Assembly (NCBI GenBank): GCA_963842125.1
Contig: CAWJFE010000005.1
Location: 620,001 to 684,000 of the forward strand
Origin: CAWCWK01 sp963842125
GTDB lineage: Bacteria > Pseudomonadota > Alphaproteobacteria > Rhizobiales > CAWCWK01
Direction: 5' to 3'
Length of the DNA stretch: 64,000 nucleotides
The position numbers and the translations under genes are program-made. Shown here piece by piece: positions 1-8,768 of the stretch. The notes beneath the pieces are model-generated. The model made no database searches. It was given only the letters and a program-made list of their open reading frames with translations, and was not told the origin of the DNA. Within the stretch, counting starts at the first letter, position 1. Every line of letters begins with the position of its first letter.

Positions 1-123
1 CGGGCCCATGGCGGCGAGGCTGGCGAGCCCCGCGCCGGCCTTGAGAAGGCCGCGCCGTGAGGGTCGAGTGAGGCCTGTTAGGGTTGGGTCGAAGCCGGTC
101 GCTCTGGTCCGCTTGTCGTTCAT
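1..123 (-). CDS. N-terminus of a Tat-exported protein (partial)
   Basis: Only the first 41 codons lie in the window; the gene runs off the left edge. Read on the minus strand from ATG at 123-121, with an AGGAGAG ribosome site 7 nt upstream (131-137). The peptide carries a twin-arginine motif, SRRGLLKAGAGLASLAAMGP, at residues 22-41: two arginines followed by a hydrophobic stretch. The product is therefore probably exported folded to the periplasm. It is divergent from a LysR gene and next to an ABC-type catabolic operon, so a periplasmic binding protein or cofactor-containing enzyme is plausible, but the mature part is not visible and no function can be assigned. Confidence 0.7.
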   Translation of the reverse strand, partial: MNDKRTRATGFDPTLTGLTRPSRRGLLKAGAGLASLAAMGP

Positions 124-165
124 CGTCGCTCTCTCCTGAGGTGTCTCGAGCGCGTTTAGCTTTGC

Positions 166-188
166 TGACGCGACTCTGTCTGGCGTCA
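166..188. promoter_or_regulatory. Candidate LysR-type operator
   Basis: Inverted repeat TGACGC-N11-GCGTCA in the divergent gap between the Tat-protein gene and the LysR gene. It has the T-N11-A layout typical of LysR boxes. The function is inferred from spacing and position only. Confidence 0.4.
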
Positions 189-233
189 CGCTAGGGGGAG
201 GCGAGTGCTGAGGTCTTCTGCTAAGTTCGCACT

Positions 234-260
234 CGACTGCTGCGGTTCTTGCAGCAGTCG
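234..260 (+). promoter_or_regulatory. Perfect hairpin in the leader of the LysR gene
   Basis: CGACTGCTGC (234-243) and GCAGCAGTCG (251-260) form a perfect 10-bp inverted repeat with a 7-nt loop. It abuts the GGGAGG ribosome site (261-266) of the ATG at 273. It could be an operator or an RNA hairpin that limits translation. A further inverted pair, CGAGTGC/GCACTCG (202-208/229-235), sits just upstream. Confidence 0.45.
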
Positions 261-272
261 GGGAGGCTGCGA

Positions 273-1194
273 ATGAGACATCTGGATACGCTACGGGCCA
301 TCGACGTCATCGCGCGGCATGGCTCCATTCGCCGCGCCGCCGAAACGCTGGCCATCACATCGACCGCCCTCAACCGGCGCATCCTGGCGTTGGAGGCGGA
401 GCTCGGCGCGCCGATCTTCGAGCGCTTGCCGCGCGGCGTGCGGCTTTCGAGCGCCGGCGAGATCCTTGTCCATCACGCCCGCAACCAGATTTCTGACATG
501 GAACGGGTCCGCTCAAGGATTGCGGACCTTTCGGGCGCGCGTCGCGGACACGTCTCGGTCGCCGGGAGCCAAGCCGTGCTCCCCTTCTTCCTGCCGAGCG
601 AGATCGCCCGCTACCGCGATGCACATCCGGCCGTGACGTTCGACGTTCGTCGCCGGGACCGTGATGCGGCGGAGGCGGCACTCGCCGACTATACGAGCGA
701 CCTCGCGATCGTCTTCGAGCCGGTGCGCATGACGGAATTCCAGACCCTCGTCACCGTGCCGCAACCGATCTGCGCCGTCATGGCGCCCTCGCATCCGCTG
801 GCCGATTGTGGTGGGGACGTGCCGCTCCGGCTGCACGAGTGCCTCGCATATCCCCTCGCCCTGCCGAGCCGGAGCTATGGCGTGCGCTACCTGATCGACG
901 CAGCCCTCGGTGCGAATGGGGCTCGATATCGGTCCGGTTCTCGAATCCGACAGCTTCGAATTCCTGCGCAACTGCGTCGTCGACGGCCAGACGATCTCGT
1001 TCCAGATCCCTGTTGGCCTTCCTGCAGCAGACGCGTTGCGCAAAGGAGGAGCCGGCATCGCCATGCGCGATCTCGATCCGCGAGACGTGCCGGCCGGTGT
1101 TCTTTGCGTCGGTCAGTTGCGCGGCCGCACGCTCCCCGTCGCCGCAGCCAAGTTCGCGGAGCAGGTCTCTCTGACGCTCCAGACATCGTTCTGA
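273..1194 (+). pseudogene. LysR-family transcriptional regulator, frameshifted
   Basis: LysR-type regulator with an N-terminal winged HTH (about residues 1-60, including IRRAAETLAITSTALNRRI) and a substrate-binding effector domain. The reading frame is lost at about 918-921 (GGGG); removing one G restores a 306-residue protein that aligns without gaps to the LysR protein at 10779 (305 aa), including the shared ending RGRTLPVAAAKFAEQ. The ATG at 273 is preferred over TTG at 249 because GGGAGG lies 6 nt upstream and the start then matches the paralogue. It faces the end of the ring-opening amidohydrolase gene and is divergent from the Tat-protein gene. The shift could be a homopolymer error or real inactivation. 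Confidence 0.8.
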
Positions 1195-1221
1195 GCGGGC
1201 CGATGACGCTTGCGACGCGCC

Positions 1222-2302
1222 TTACGAGACCGCGCGAGCGATCATCGCGACCGGTCCACCGCCGTCGGGACCCTGATGCTCCGCGCCGCCGGAGACGAAA
1301 AGCTCCGTAATGCCGAACTGACCGGCCAAGACACCGCCGACAAAGCCTCGGGCGTGCCGGGTCGAGGAGATGTCGCTGTCGTCCAGCATGGTATGGCGCG
1401 CGCCCCGCACCCGGCCGGATTTGGAAGCCTCGGCCTTGGCGAGGACGGCGATAAGGCCGGCCGGGTCGCCCATTGTGAGGCCTAGTCCTTCGGCGGCGGT
1501 GCGCACGGACGCGACGTCGACCGCATCCGCCATCACCGCGTGCGCGATCGAGAGGTCCCCGCCCCAGGATCGGCTCATCCCGAGGACGACGACTTCGTGG
1601 TTCGCTAGCTCGGCGCCGGCCGAAGCGCTGGCGCGTGACGAGAAGAGGCTGGCGTCCCGGCCGATCCTCTCCTTCGTCACCTCGCCCATCTCGATCTCGC
1701 CGAGCGCTACCGCGACGCCAAGCGCGCTCGCCCCGCGCGACAAGCCCATCGAAGCGAGCGTGTCGCCTGTCGCGGGTGTGTCGCCGGCCGCGCGCAAAGC
1801 CGCGACACGGGCCTGGCTCAACAGCGGGCATTTGATCTGAACGAAATGCACGTTGTCAGGCGATGCGATCTCGGCTGCTTCCATCGCTTTGCGCACGGCC
1901 TGCAGCGACCTGCTCCACCTGTCCGGGCCTGCCGAGGTCGATCGGGGGCAGATCAGCGGTATGAGCAGTGCCGATGGCAAGCCTAGGGTGGACGGGGACA
2001 ACAGCGGCCTCGGTCGCGCCGAAAACGAGCCAATGCGGCGACAGCGCGCCCTCCGTTCCGCCGGACATGACGTAGCAGACATCCCGCGCAGCCTCGCCGA
2101 TATGGCGCGCGAGAGCGTCCCGTAGGGCGCGTGTGGCGAAACCTCGCGTGAAATCGTTGACGCAGCCATTGCCCTCCGTCTTGCCAAGAATGGCGACGAT
2201 AGATTCGGGATCGACAGCGCCATTCGCGATCAGGGCTTCGAGGCCTGACGCATCATCGGGCGCGCTGGCCGGAATGCGGTGGACGAAGGCGGTGCGGGCC
2301 AT
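1222..2302 (-). pseudogene. Ring-opening amidohydrolase (barbiturase / cyanuric acid hydrolase family), frameshifted
   Basis: Member of the small AtzD/barbiturase family, which hydrolyses cyclic ureides such as cyanuric or barbituric acid using Ser-Lys dyads from three repeated domains. Family hallmarks are GKTEGNGCVNDFTR and VMSGGTEGALSPH in the first part, then VQIKCPLL, SMGLSRGASALG, AKAEAS, GARHTMLDDSDI-STRHA and FVSGGAEHQGPDGGGP. The N-terminal part (2302 to about 1910) and C-terminal part are in different frames; dropping one base near 1899-1912 joins them into a 359-residue protein, the normal family length. It is the last gene of the minus-strand operon, 9 nt after the TRZ/ATZ-type amidohydrolase. 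The substrate within the family cannot be told from sequence. Either a sequencing indel or a disabled final step. Confidence 0.85.
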
Positions 2303-2311
2303 GGATCGTCC

Positions 2312-3772
2312 TCAGCAGCAGCCGAGCGCGTCGGCGTCGTAGTGGTCGGCCAGCGCAAGCTCGAGTGCCGCCAGGGCCGGCCGCAACCCATCGTCCTTGG
2401 CTAGGCCGGACCGAAAGACGGATAGCATCTCAGCCTCCAGGCTCTTGTGATCGAGCCCCGTTAGAGATCCGTTCTGCACGATCGTCCGGCCGCCGACGAT
2501 CAATTCTTGGATGTATTGCTTCGCCCCACGGGCAAGGAGGGCATGGAGATCCGATCCGCCCGGCAGGTCATATGGGTCGAGGGCCGCGCGATCGAGGAGA
2601 AGAATATCGGCCGGTGCGCCGGGCTGCAGCGTGCCACCCTCGTCATCGCCGAGTACCGACCTTCGGCCGTTCCGCATCGCCATGCGAAGACATGTCGAGA
2701 CCGGCAGATCCTCCCGAAAGCCGAGGCCGCCATGGAGCGCGTGGTTGAGCCGCATCTCGCCCAGCGCGTCGTCCTCGGCTACAAGCGCGAGGCCGTCGAG
2801 CCCCATGGCGATCCGACAGCCTTGGCGCACCATTTCGCGCACCGGCGCGATACCGGAGCGCAGGCCGAGATTCGATCCGGCATTGACCGAGATCGTGACG
2901 CCGCGCTCGGCCAGCAGCGCGAGCTCCTCCGGCCGGGCGTGCGTGCAGTGCGCGAGCGTTAGGCGGGGCGTGAGGAGGCCGATCGCGTCGAGCGCCGGCA
3001 GGAGTCCGTTCGGATAGGCCCGGTCGGCCCAATCGCGTTGATAGATCGTCTCCAGACAATGCATGTGAACGCGCCGGCCCGTCGCCTCGGAGGCCTCGGC
3101 GACGGCCTCCAGCAGCGCGGGCGTACACCATTGCGCGCCGGTGGGACCGTATTGGACGTCGAGGCCTGTCCCTTGCGCGGCGTCCGCGACCTCCTCGACG
3201 AGTGCGATATGCTCCGAGGGCGTCGGGCTCGCCGCCGGCAGGCGTGTCTCGATCACACGGCGCGCTTCGACTGGGAGCGCGGCTAGGACCGTGTCATGCG
3301 GGCCGTAGACGAGTGGATTGCGGTCTTTGAGCGCTACGGCGAAAGCGACGCGCACGCCGACATCCCTCGCCGCCCTCGCGATGGCCCGCGCTTCGTCCGG
3401 TATCGTCGTATCGCGCCCGAAGGGGCGGGTGTGATGCACCATCACGGCCGCGCTGCCGCCGATCGCGCTGCGCCCTAAAGAGACGGCGGCGGCCAGATAA
3501 GGATCGACCGGCGGCAGCAGGCTCAAGGACTGCAGCCAGATCTCTAATGGGCGGGCGTAGACGCCATAGGCGCTCGACGGCACGGCCCGCGCATGGTCGT
3601 GCGCGTTGGCGAGGGCCGGGATGGCGAAAACATTGGACGTGTCGGCTGCGTCTTCGATGCCCGCGATCGAGCCTTCATCCAGCTCGATCGCGCGATCACG
3701 CGCGAGCCGGTAGTCCTCGCCTTCCAAAAGGGTCGAGGCGGCTATCCGCCGCCCCGTTGCCCCAAACATCAT
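2312..3772 (-). CDS. Amidohydrolase of the TRZ/ATZ (cytosine-deaminase-like) type
   Basis: Metal-dependent amidohydrolase of 486 residues with a TIM-barrel core. Visible metal and catalytic motifs are NAHDHAR (H58, H60), HMHCLET, LAHCTH and GLDGL. Enzymes of this group deaminate or dechlorinate heterocycles such as triazines, guanine and cytosine, so the likely job is hydrolytic removal of a ring substituent. The start codon overlaps the stop of the upstream binding-protein gene in an ATGA, showing tight operon coupling, and the ring-opening amidohydrolase follows 9 nt later. The exact substrate is not predictable from sequence. Confidence 0.8.
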   Translation of the reverse strand: MMFGATGRRIAASTLLEGEDYRLARDRAIELDEGSIAGIEDAADTSNVFAIPALANAHDHARAVPSSAYGVYARPLEIWLQSLSLLPPVDPYLAAAVSLGRSAIGGSAAVMVHHTRPFGRDTTIPDEARAIARAARDVGVRVAFAVALKDRNPLVYGPHDTVLAALPVEARRVIETRLPAASPTPSEHIALVEEVADAAQGTGLDVQYGPTGAQWCTPALLEAVAEASEATGRRVHMHCLETIYQRDWADRAYPNGLLPALDAIGLLTPRLTLAHCTHARPEELALLAERGVTISVNAGSNLGLRSGIAPVREMVRQGCRIAMGLDGLALVAEDDALGEMRLNHALHGGLGFREDLPVSTCLRMAMRNGRRSVLGDDEGGTLQPGAPADILLLDRAALDPYDLPGGSDLHALLARGAKQYIQELIVGGRTIVQNGSLTGLDHKSLEAEMLSVFRSGLAKDDGLRPALAALELALADHYDADALGCC

Positions 3773-4812
3773 TGGCCAAGCACTGTCGGCCGCTCATCGA
3801 TCGCTGGCAGGAAGGCGTCGTTGAAAACGGTCTCTGCGGCCGGCGGTGCCGCGATCTCGTAAACCTCCGCGATGGTCGCGATGGACCGTGATAGTCGATC
3901 CGTGTCGATGTCGCCGAACGGCGTATCTGCCGACATCGCCGGGAACATCAGCCGCTCCAATGCGAATGCGATACGTTGCTCCTCCGCACCGGCATCGATG
4001 AGGGGTTCGATACCGCTGACCACCGCTACGCCCGCCGCAGGATCCGCCACGACGTCGATGATGGCACGGTTGATCGCCGCGACGAGGCCGCGCACGGCCT
4101 CGGGGTTCTCCGCGATCATGGCTTGCGACACCATCACGCCGTTGGAATAGAGGTCGAGCCCGTAGTCGCCATAGTTGAACCAGACGAACTCCGTCTCCGG
4201 ATCGCGCCCTTGCGCGACGAGGTTCATGTAGCTCGTCACGTTGAAGACCATCGACGCGTCGACATCGCCCTGGATGAGCATCTGCTCTTGGAGATTGGGC
4301 TGCATGTTGATGACCTCGACGCTGGTCGGATCGACGTCGTTGGCTGCCAGGAGCGCTGGCATCAGCTTTGTGGCGGCGCTGCCGGCCGGACCGCCGACGG
4401 TCTTGCCCGCGAGGTCCGCCAGGGTCTCGATCGTGCCGTCTGCGCGGGTCAGCGCGGCGAAGGGCGGGGCATTGTAGATCTGGTAGACCATCACCGGCGC
4501 CTCGTCCGGCCGGTCTGCAGCCGCTTGGATGATGGCGTTGATGTCGCCGAAGCCGGCATCGTAGGCGCCCGACATGATGCGCGTCACGGTCGCGGCCGAG
4601 CCCTCGCCCTGGTCGATCGTGACGTCGAGGCCTTCCTCCTCGAAATAGCCGCGCTCCTTGGCGGCGAGGAACCAGGCGTGGACGCCTTGGTATTTCCAGT
4701 CGAGCGTGAAGCGGACGGGCAGGAGGTCTTGCGCCAAGGCGATCGGCGCGGTGGTAAGCGAGAGGATGAAGGCGGCCGTCGCCAGGATTCCACGGCGTGT
4801 TGTATGAGGCAT
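3769..4812 (-). CDS. ABC transporter substrate-binding protein, NMT1/THI5-like (second copy)
   Basis: 347-residue periplasmic binding protein with a Sec signal (about residues 1-27, ending IALAQ) and the NMT1/SsuA-type fold: VRFTLDWKYQG, a GYFEEEGLDV motif, then SGAYDAGFGDINA. Such proteins bind small heterocycles or sulfonates (hydroxymethylpyrimidine precursors, nitrate, taurine). It is clearly paralogous to the protein encoded at 8769-9803, with long near-identical blocks. GGAG lies 9 nt upstream of the ATG. It follows the permease gene by 43 nt and overlaps the amidohydrolase start by 4 nt. Two binding proteins for one permease/ATPase pair suggest two related ligands. Confidence 0.9.
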   Translation of the reverse strand: MPHTTRRGILATAAFILSLTTAPIALAQDLLPVRFTLDWKYQGVHAWFLAAKERGYFEEEGLDVTIDQGEGSAATVTRIMSGAYDAGFGDINAIIQAAADRPDEAPVMVYQIYNAPPFAALTRADGTIETLADLAGKTVGGPAGSAATKLMPALLAANDVDPTSVEVINMQPNLQEQMLIQGDVDASMVFNVTSYMNLVAQGRDPETEFVWFNYGDYGLDLYSNGVMVSQAMIAENPEAVRGLVAAINRAIIDVVADPAAGVAVVSGIEPLIDAGAEEQRIAFALERLMFPAMSADTPFGDIDTDRLSRSIATIAEVYEIAAPPAAETVFNDAFLPAIDERPTVLGQ

Positions 4813-4855
4813 GGTGTCAAGCTCCAGTGGGGGACTAAGGGGGAGGGGTGACGGT

Positions 4856-5630
4856 TCACCCCATGGCGAACTCGGTCTTCCGGTTGGCCCAGCCCGTCAC
4901 GCGCCGCTCGATGAGGGCGAAGACGAGGTAGAGCCCGATGCCGAGGCCCGCGAGGATGAAGAGCCCAGCAAAGACGAGCGGCACGTTGAAGTTGGACGAG
5001 GCGATCAGCATCATGTTGCCGATGCCCCGGTTGGAGGCGACGGTCTCGGCGATGACGGAGCCGACGAAGGCGAGCGTGATGGCGACCTTCAGCGAAGCGA
5101 AGAAATAGGGCATCGCGCGCGGCAGGCCGACATTGAAGAGAATGTCGCGCTTGGTGGCTTTCAGCGCTTTCAGCACGTCCTCGAGCTCGGGCTCGGTCGT
5201 CGCCAGCCCGGTCGCCACGTTCACAACGACGGGGAAGATCGAGATGATCATCGCCGTCAGCACAGCCGGGACGGTGCCGGCGCCGAACCAGAGGACGAAG
5301 ATTGGCACGACCGCGACTTTGGGGATCGACGAGAACCCGACCAGCATCGGGAAGGCGACGTTGTACGCCAAGCGCGACGAGCCGATGATCATTCCGATGA
5401 TCACCCCGATCCCGACGCCGAGCGCGAAGCCGAGAAGCGTCGTGTAGAGCGTCTGCACCGTATGCGGCATGAGGGCCGGCCAGCGCTCGACGAGCACCGT
5501 CACGATCTGGCTAGGGCGCGGCAGGATGATGTCGCTCACCCCGAAGGCGAGGCAGATCACCTCCCAGGTCGACGAAGAAGCCGATGACCAGGGCGGCGGA
5601 GGCGATCCGCTCGCGGGTGCGCGCGGTCAT
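4856..5630 (-). pseudogene. ABC transporter permease (SsuC/TauC-like), frameshifted near the N-terminus
   Basis: Inner-membrane permease of the nitrate/sulfonate/pyrimidine-type ABC family with about six membrane segments. An intact frame covers only 5560-4856. The true start is ATG at 5630-5628, overlapping the ATPase stop in ATGA and giving MTARTRERIASAALVIGFFV in another frame. Removing one base within 5561-5573 joins this to WEVICLAFGVSDIILPRPS, a normal family start with the conserved WE, for 257 residues. The EAA-like coupling loop is around LEDVLKALKATKRDILFNVGL. It works with the ATPase and the two binding proteins of the operon. Sequencing error or a true mutation. Confidence 0.85.
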
Positions 5631-6490
5631 AGCGTCTCCTTCGGCTGCTCGGCGCGCGCCTGTGCGATCAGTGAGCGCAGCCGGTGATTGAGGTCGGTGA
5701 ATGCGGGCGTGTAGGTCGTCTCCATGTCGCGCGGACGGGCGAAAGGCACCGGCTCGTCGACGAGGATGCGGCCCGGACGGGCGCTCATCACCACGATGCG
5801 GTTGGCGAGATAGGCGCTCTCGCGCAGGTCATGGGTGACGAGAAGGACGGTCGGCTTCGTCTCCATCCACAGCGCCTGGAGAACGTCCCACAACTCCTCG
5901 CGGGTGAACTGGTCGAGCGCGCCGAAGGGCTCGTCGAGGAGGAGGAGGGTCGGTTCGTGCACAAGCGCCCGGCAAAGGGAGGCGCGCTGCTGCATGCCGC
6001 CTGAGAGCTGCCAGGGATACTTGTCCGAGAAACCCGCCAGCCCGACCTTGGCCAGCAACGCCTCGGCCCGGTCGCGATATTCGCCGCGCTTCTTCGCCGC
6101 CCAGTCCTTGCGAAAGGGTTCTGCGATCTTGAGCGGCAGCATCACATTGTCGCGCACGGAGGCCCAGGGCAGCAGCGTCGGGTTCTGGAACGCCATGCCG
6201 ATGCGCGTGTCGATCGCGCCGATCTCGCGGCCCGCGATGAGGACGTTGCCCGTCGTCGCCGGCAGGAGCGACGAGACGATCTTGAGGATCGTCGACTTGC
6301 CGCAGCCGGACGGGCCGACAAGGGCGACGAAGTCTCCGGTGTCGATCGTCAGCGAGGTTTCGGCGAGCGCCTGCAAGGCTTCGGGTCCCCGTCCATAGGC
6401 CAGCGACACCCGGTCGAACTCGATGAGCGGCGGCGGGGCGATGCCGGCTGCGAACGTTGCGCGGGACATGCTGGAGAGTGGCGCCGTCAT
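5627..6490 (-). CDS. ABC transporter ATP-binding protein (SsuB/TauB-like)
   Basis: 287-residue ATPase that powers the operon's importer from the cytoplasmic face. Walker A is GPSGCGKST, the Q-loop is in FQNPTLLPW, the signature is LSGGMQQR, Walker B is LLLLDEPFGALD and the switch histidine is in VTHD. The PTLLPW loop is usual for the nitrate/sulfonate/taurine subgroup. The start overlaps the stop of the dihydroorotase-like gene by 4 nt and the stop overlaps the permease start by 4 nt. Confidence 0.93.
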   Translation of the reverse strand: MTAPLSSMSRATFAAGIAPPPLIEFDRVSLAYGRGPEALQALAETSLTIDTGDFVALVGPSGCGKSTILKIVSSLLPATTGNVLIAGREIGAIDTRIGMAFQNPTLLPWASVRDNVMLPLKIAEPFRKDWAAKKRGEYRDRAEALLAKVGLAGFSDKYPWQLSGGMQQRASLCRALVHEPTLLLLDEPFGALDQFTREELWDVLQALWMETKPTVLLVTHDLRESAYLANRIVVMSARPGRILVDEPVPFARPRDMETTYTPAFTDLNHRLRSLIAQARAEQPKETL

Positions 6491-7935
6491 CGCGCCATCT
6501 CATCGACACGCATCGTGGTGACGGCCGCCATGGTCTCGTCGACATGCCGGGGTTCGGGCGTCGGCATCTCCTGCACGCGGGTGACGGACCGCCCCCACCC
6601 CTCGCAGCCCGGAACGAGGGTACGATCACGCATGACGAAGCGTCCGCGCACCAGCGTATGGATGGGCACGCCCACCACCTCGAACCCCTCGAACGGGGTG
6701 ATCTTGCCGCGCGAATGGAGTGCGTCCGCCCGGATCGTCTGGCGTCGCGTGAGATCGACGATGGCGAGGTCGGCATCGCTGCCGGGCATCAGGGCGCCCT
6801 TGCGCGGGTATAGCCCGAAGGTGCGTGCAGGCGCGGCGCTGGAGAGGCGCACGTAGTCGGTAAGCGACAGTCGCCCCTCATGGACCTGCGTCAGCATCAG
6901 CGGGACCTGCGTCTCGACGCCCGGAAAGCCGCAATCGGCGACCCAGATGTCGTTCTGCGTCTTCTCCTCCGGCGTATGCGGGGCGTGGTCGGTGGCGATC
7001 ATGTCGATCGTACCGTCCGCGAGGCCGGCCCAGAGACCGTCTCGATGGTGCGCCTCGCGCACCGGCGGATTGACGCGGATGACGGAGCCGAGCGTGTCGT
7101 AGGCTGTCTCGTCGAAGAGGAGGTAGTGCGGGCAGGTCTCTCCGGTGATGTCGACGCCGCGCGCCTTGGCCTCGGCGAGCGGGCGCAGCTCGTCGGCCGA
7201 GGAGATGTGGAGGACGTGGATGCGTGCGCCGGTCCATTCGGCCAGCACCGCGGCACGGCTGACCGCTTCGATGGCGACGATGGCTGGACGGGCATGGAGA
7301 TGGGCGAGTGCATCATGCCGGCCGGCTGCCTTCAGCTTCGCCTCGCGCCACTTGTTGATCGAGGCCGTCTCGGCATGGAGGGCGATGCGCAGCCCGCGCC
7401 TCGCAATGATCTCGAAGCCTTCGAGCATCGCGGCGGTGGACGGCGATGGCAGGTTGCCGAACGTGTTGCCCATGAAGCATTTGAAGGCCGCGACGCCGGC
7501 ATCCATCAGCGCGTCGAGCTGATCGAGATTGTCCTCGGCAAGAAGGCCGTAGAGGCCGAAATCGACGATCGCCTTCTCGGCCGCCTTCTGCTTGATCCGC
7601 AGCGCGTCCGGCGTGCCCGTCGGCGGGTCGGTGTTGGGCATCTCGAAGACGGTCGTGACGCCGCCCATGGCGGCGGCCGCAGTGCCGGTCGCCCAGTCCT
7701 CCTTGTGGGTGTAGCCCGGCTCGCGGAAGTGCACATGGACGTCGATAGCGCCCGGCAGGATATGGAGGCCGGTCGCATCCATCGTCTCGGCAGCCGCCGG
7801 CATGGCGTCATCAGCGCCGAGGCTGAGGATGGCACCGTCCTTGATGGCGATCGCGCCCGGTGTTTCGCCAGCTTCCGTGACGAGCGTGCCGCCGCGAATG
7901 ACAAGATCGGCGATGGGAAAGACAGCGCCGCTCAT
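6487..7935 (-). CDS. Dihydroorotase / allantoinase-like cyclic amidohydrolase
   Basis: 482-residue zinc hydrolase of the dihydroorotase-allantoinase-hydantoinase group, which opens cyclic amides. The metal site shows as DVHVHFREPGYTHKEDW near residue 60, a carbamylatable lysine in AAFKCFMG, HAE, HVLHISS, GETCPHYLLFD and ATDHAPHTPEEK. The start is ATG at 7935, overlapping the SDR stop (ATGA); an in-frame extension to 8631 only shadows the SDR gene. ETCPHY and the carbamylated-Lys context resemble AllB and class-I PyrC, but biosynthetic PyrC is unlikely in this catabolic operon. The substrate is probably a hydantoin, dihydropyrimidine or allantoin-like ring (inference). Confidence 0.85.
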   Translation of the reverse strand: MSGAVFPIADLVIRGGTLVTEAGETPGAIAIKDGAILSLGADDAMPAAAETMDATGLHILPGAIDVHVHFREPGYTHKEDWATGTAAAAMGGVTTVFEMPNTDPPTGTPDALRIKQKAAEKAIVDFGLYGLLAEDNLDQLDALMDAGVAAFKCFMGNTFGNLPSPSTAAMLEGFEIIARRGLRIALHAETASINKWREAKLKAAGRHDALAHLHARPAIVAIEAVSRAAVLAEWTGARIHVLHISSADELRPLAEAKARGVDITGETCPHYLLFDETAYDTLGSVIRVNPPVREAHHRDGLWAGLADGTIDMIATDHAPHTPEEKTQNDIWVADCGFPGVETQVPLMLTQVHEGRLSLTDYVRLSSAAPARTFGLYPRKGALMPGSDADLAIVDLTRRQTIRADALHSRGKITPFEGFEVVGVPIHTLVRGRFVMRDRTLVPGCEGWGRSVTRVQEMPTPEPRHVDETMAAVTTMRVDEMAR

Positions 7936-8723
7936 AGCATCGCCCAGCCGCCGTCGACGGGGAGGTCGACACCGGTGATCTGACGCGCGGCTTCGCTCGC
8001 CAGGAAAACGCAGGCCGCCGCGACGTCCTCGGCCGTCGAGACGCGGCGCAGGGCGTAGTCCTCGGCATGCCGCCGGGCGGCTTCCTCTTCGGTGATGCCG
8101 AGCCGTGCGGCCATCTCGGGCACGACCTTGGTGCGAAAGCGCGGCCCATCGACCATGCCGGGCGCGACGCAGTTTACGTTGATGCCGTGCGGCCCGGCCT
8201 CGAGCGCGAAGGATTTCGTGATGCCCCGCAGGCCCCATTTCGATGCCGAATAGGCCGCCCGGCCGGCCCGCCCGCGCATGCCGAACGTGCCGCCGACATT
8301 GACGATCTTGCCGTCCTTCTGCGCGATCATCGCCGGCAGCACGGCTCGCATGGTGTTGAAGCAGCCGCCCATGTTGAGCCCGACGATCTCGTCGAACTCG
8401 TCGGGCAACGTCTCCCAGCCGGTCTTGCCGATCGGGCCGGAGCCGCCGGCGACGTTGACGAGCACGTCGATGCGCCCGAACGCCGCCAGCGTGTCCGCCG
8501 CCAGCGCGTCGCAGTCGGCTGGCACGGTCACGTCGCAGGCTTGCACGCGCACCGTGGCGCCGTCCGCCTCCAGCTCCGCCGCGACGGGCGCGATGGCCTC
8601 CAAGTCGCGGCCCGCCAGCACGAGCCGGCAACCCTCGGCCGCGAAGGCCCGGCTGACGGCCGCGCCCATTCCCTTGGCGGGGCCGGTGACGATCACCACC
8701 CGGTCGTTCAGTCGAAGGTCCAC
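7932..8723 (-). CDS. Short-chain dehydrogenase/reductase
   Basis: 263-residue SDR with the NAD(P) motif TGPAKGMG near the N-terminus, NVAGG in place of the usual NNAG, and the active-site YSASK. The usual catalytic Ser block (NVSS) reads NVGGT, so the serine is missing unless the adjacent Thr replaces it. It lies between the first binding protein (45 nt upstream) and the cyclic amidohydrolase (4-nt overlap). It may oxidise or reduce an intermediate of the heterocycle pathway, for example turning a pyrimidine into its dihydro or oxo form; this is inference. Confidence 0.85.
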   Translation of the reverse strand: MDLRLNDRVVIVTGPAKGMGAAVSRAFAAEGCRLVLAGRDLEAIAPVAAELEADGATVRVQACDVTVPADCDALAADTLAAFGRIDVLVNVAGGSGPIGKTGWETLPDEFDEIVGLNMGGCFNTMRAVLPAMIAQKDGKIVNVGGTFGMRGRAGRAAYSASKWGLRGITKSFALEAGPHGINVNCVAPGMVDGPRFRTKVVPEMAARLGITEEEAARRHAEDYALRRVSTAEDVAAACVFLASEAARQITGVDLPVDGGWAML

Positions 8724-8768
8724 GAAAGCCTCGTCTTCATCTGAGCTGCGTCGTCGAAGGGGCTTGGA

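Noticed and set aside
249..1310. A 353-codon open frame from TTG at 249 as the intact LysR gene.
   Set aside because: After about residue 225 it turns into Arg/Ser-rich sequence unlike LysR; the real C-terminus is in another frame, and the ATG at 273 has the better ribosome site.
4811..5587. A plus-strand 258-codon frame opposite the permease.
   Set aside because: Highly charged Asp/Glu/His/Arg-rich shadow of a GC-rich membrane gene on the other strand.
6487..8631. A 714-codon reading of the dihydroorotase-like gene.
   Set aside because: The first 232 codons are Arg-rich shadow of the SDR gene; ATG at 7935 overlaps the SDR stop and begins the domain.
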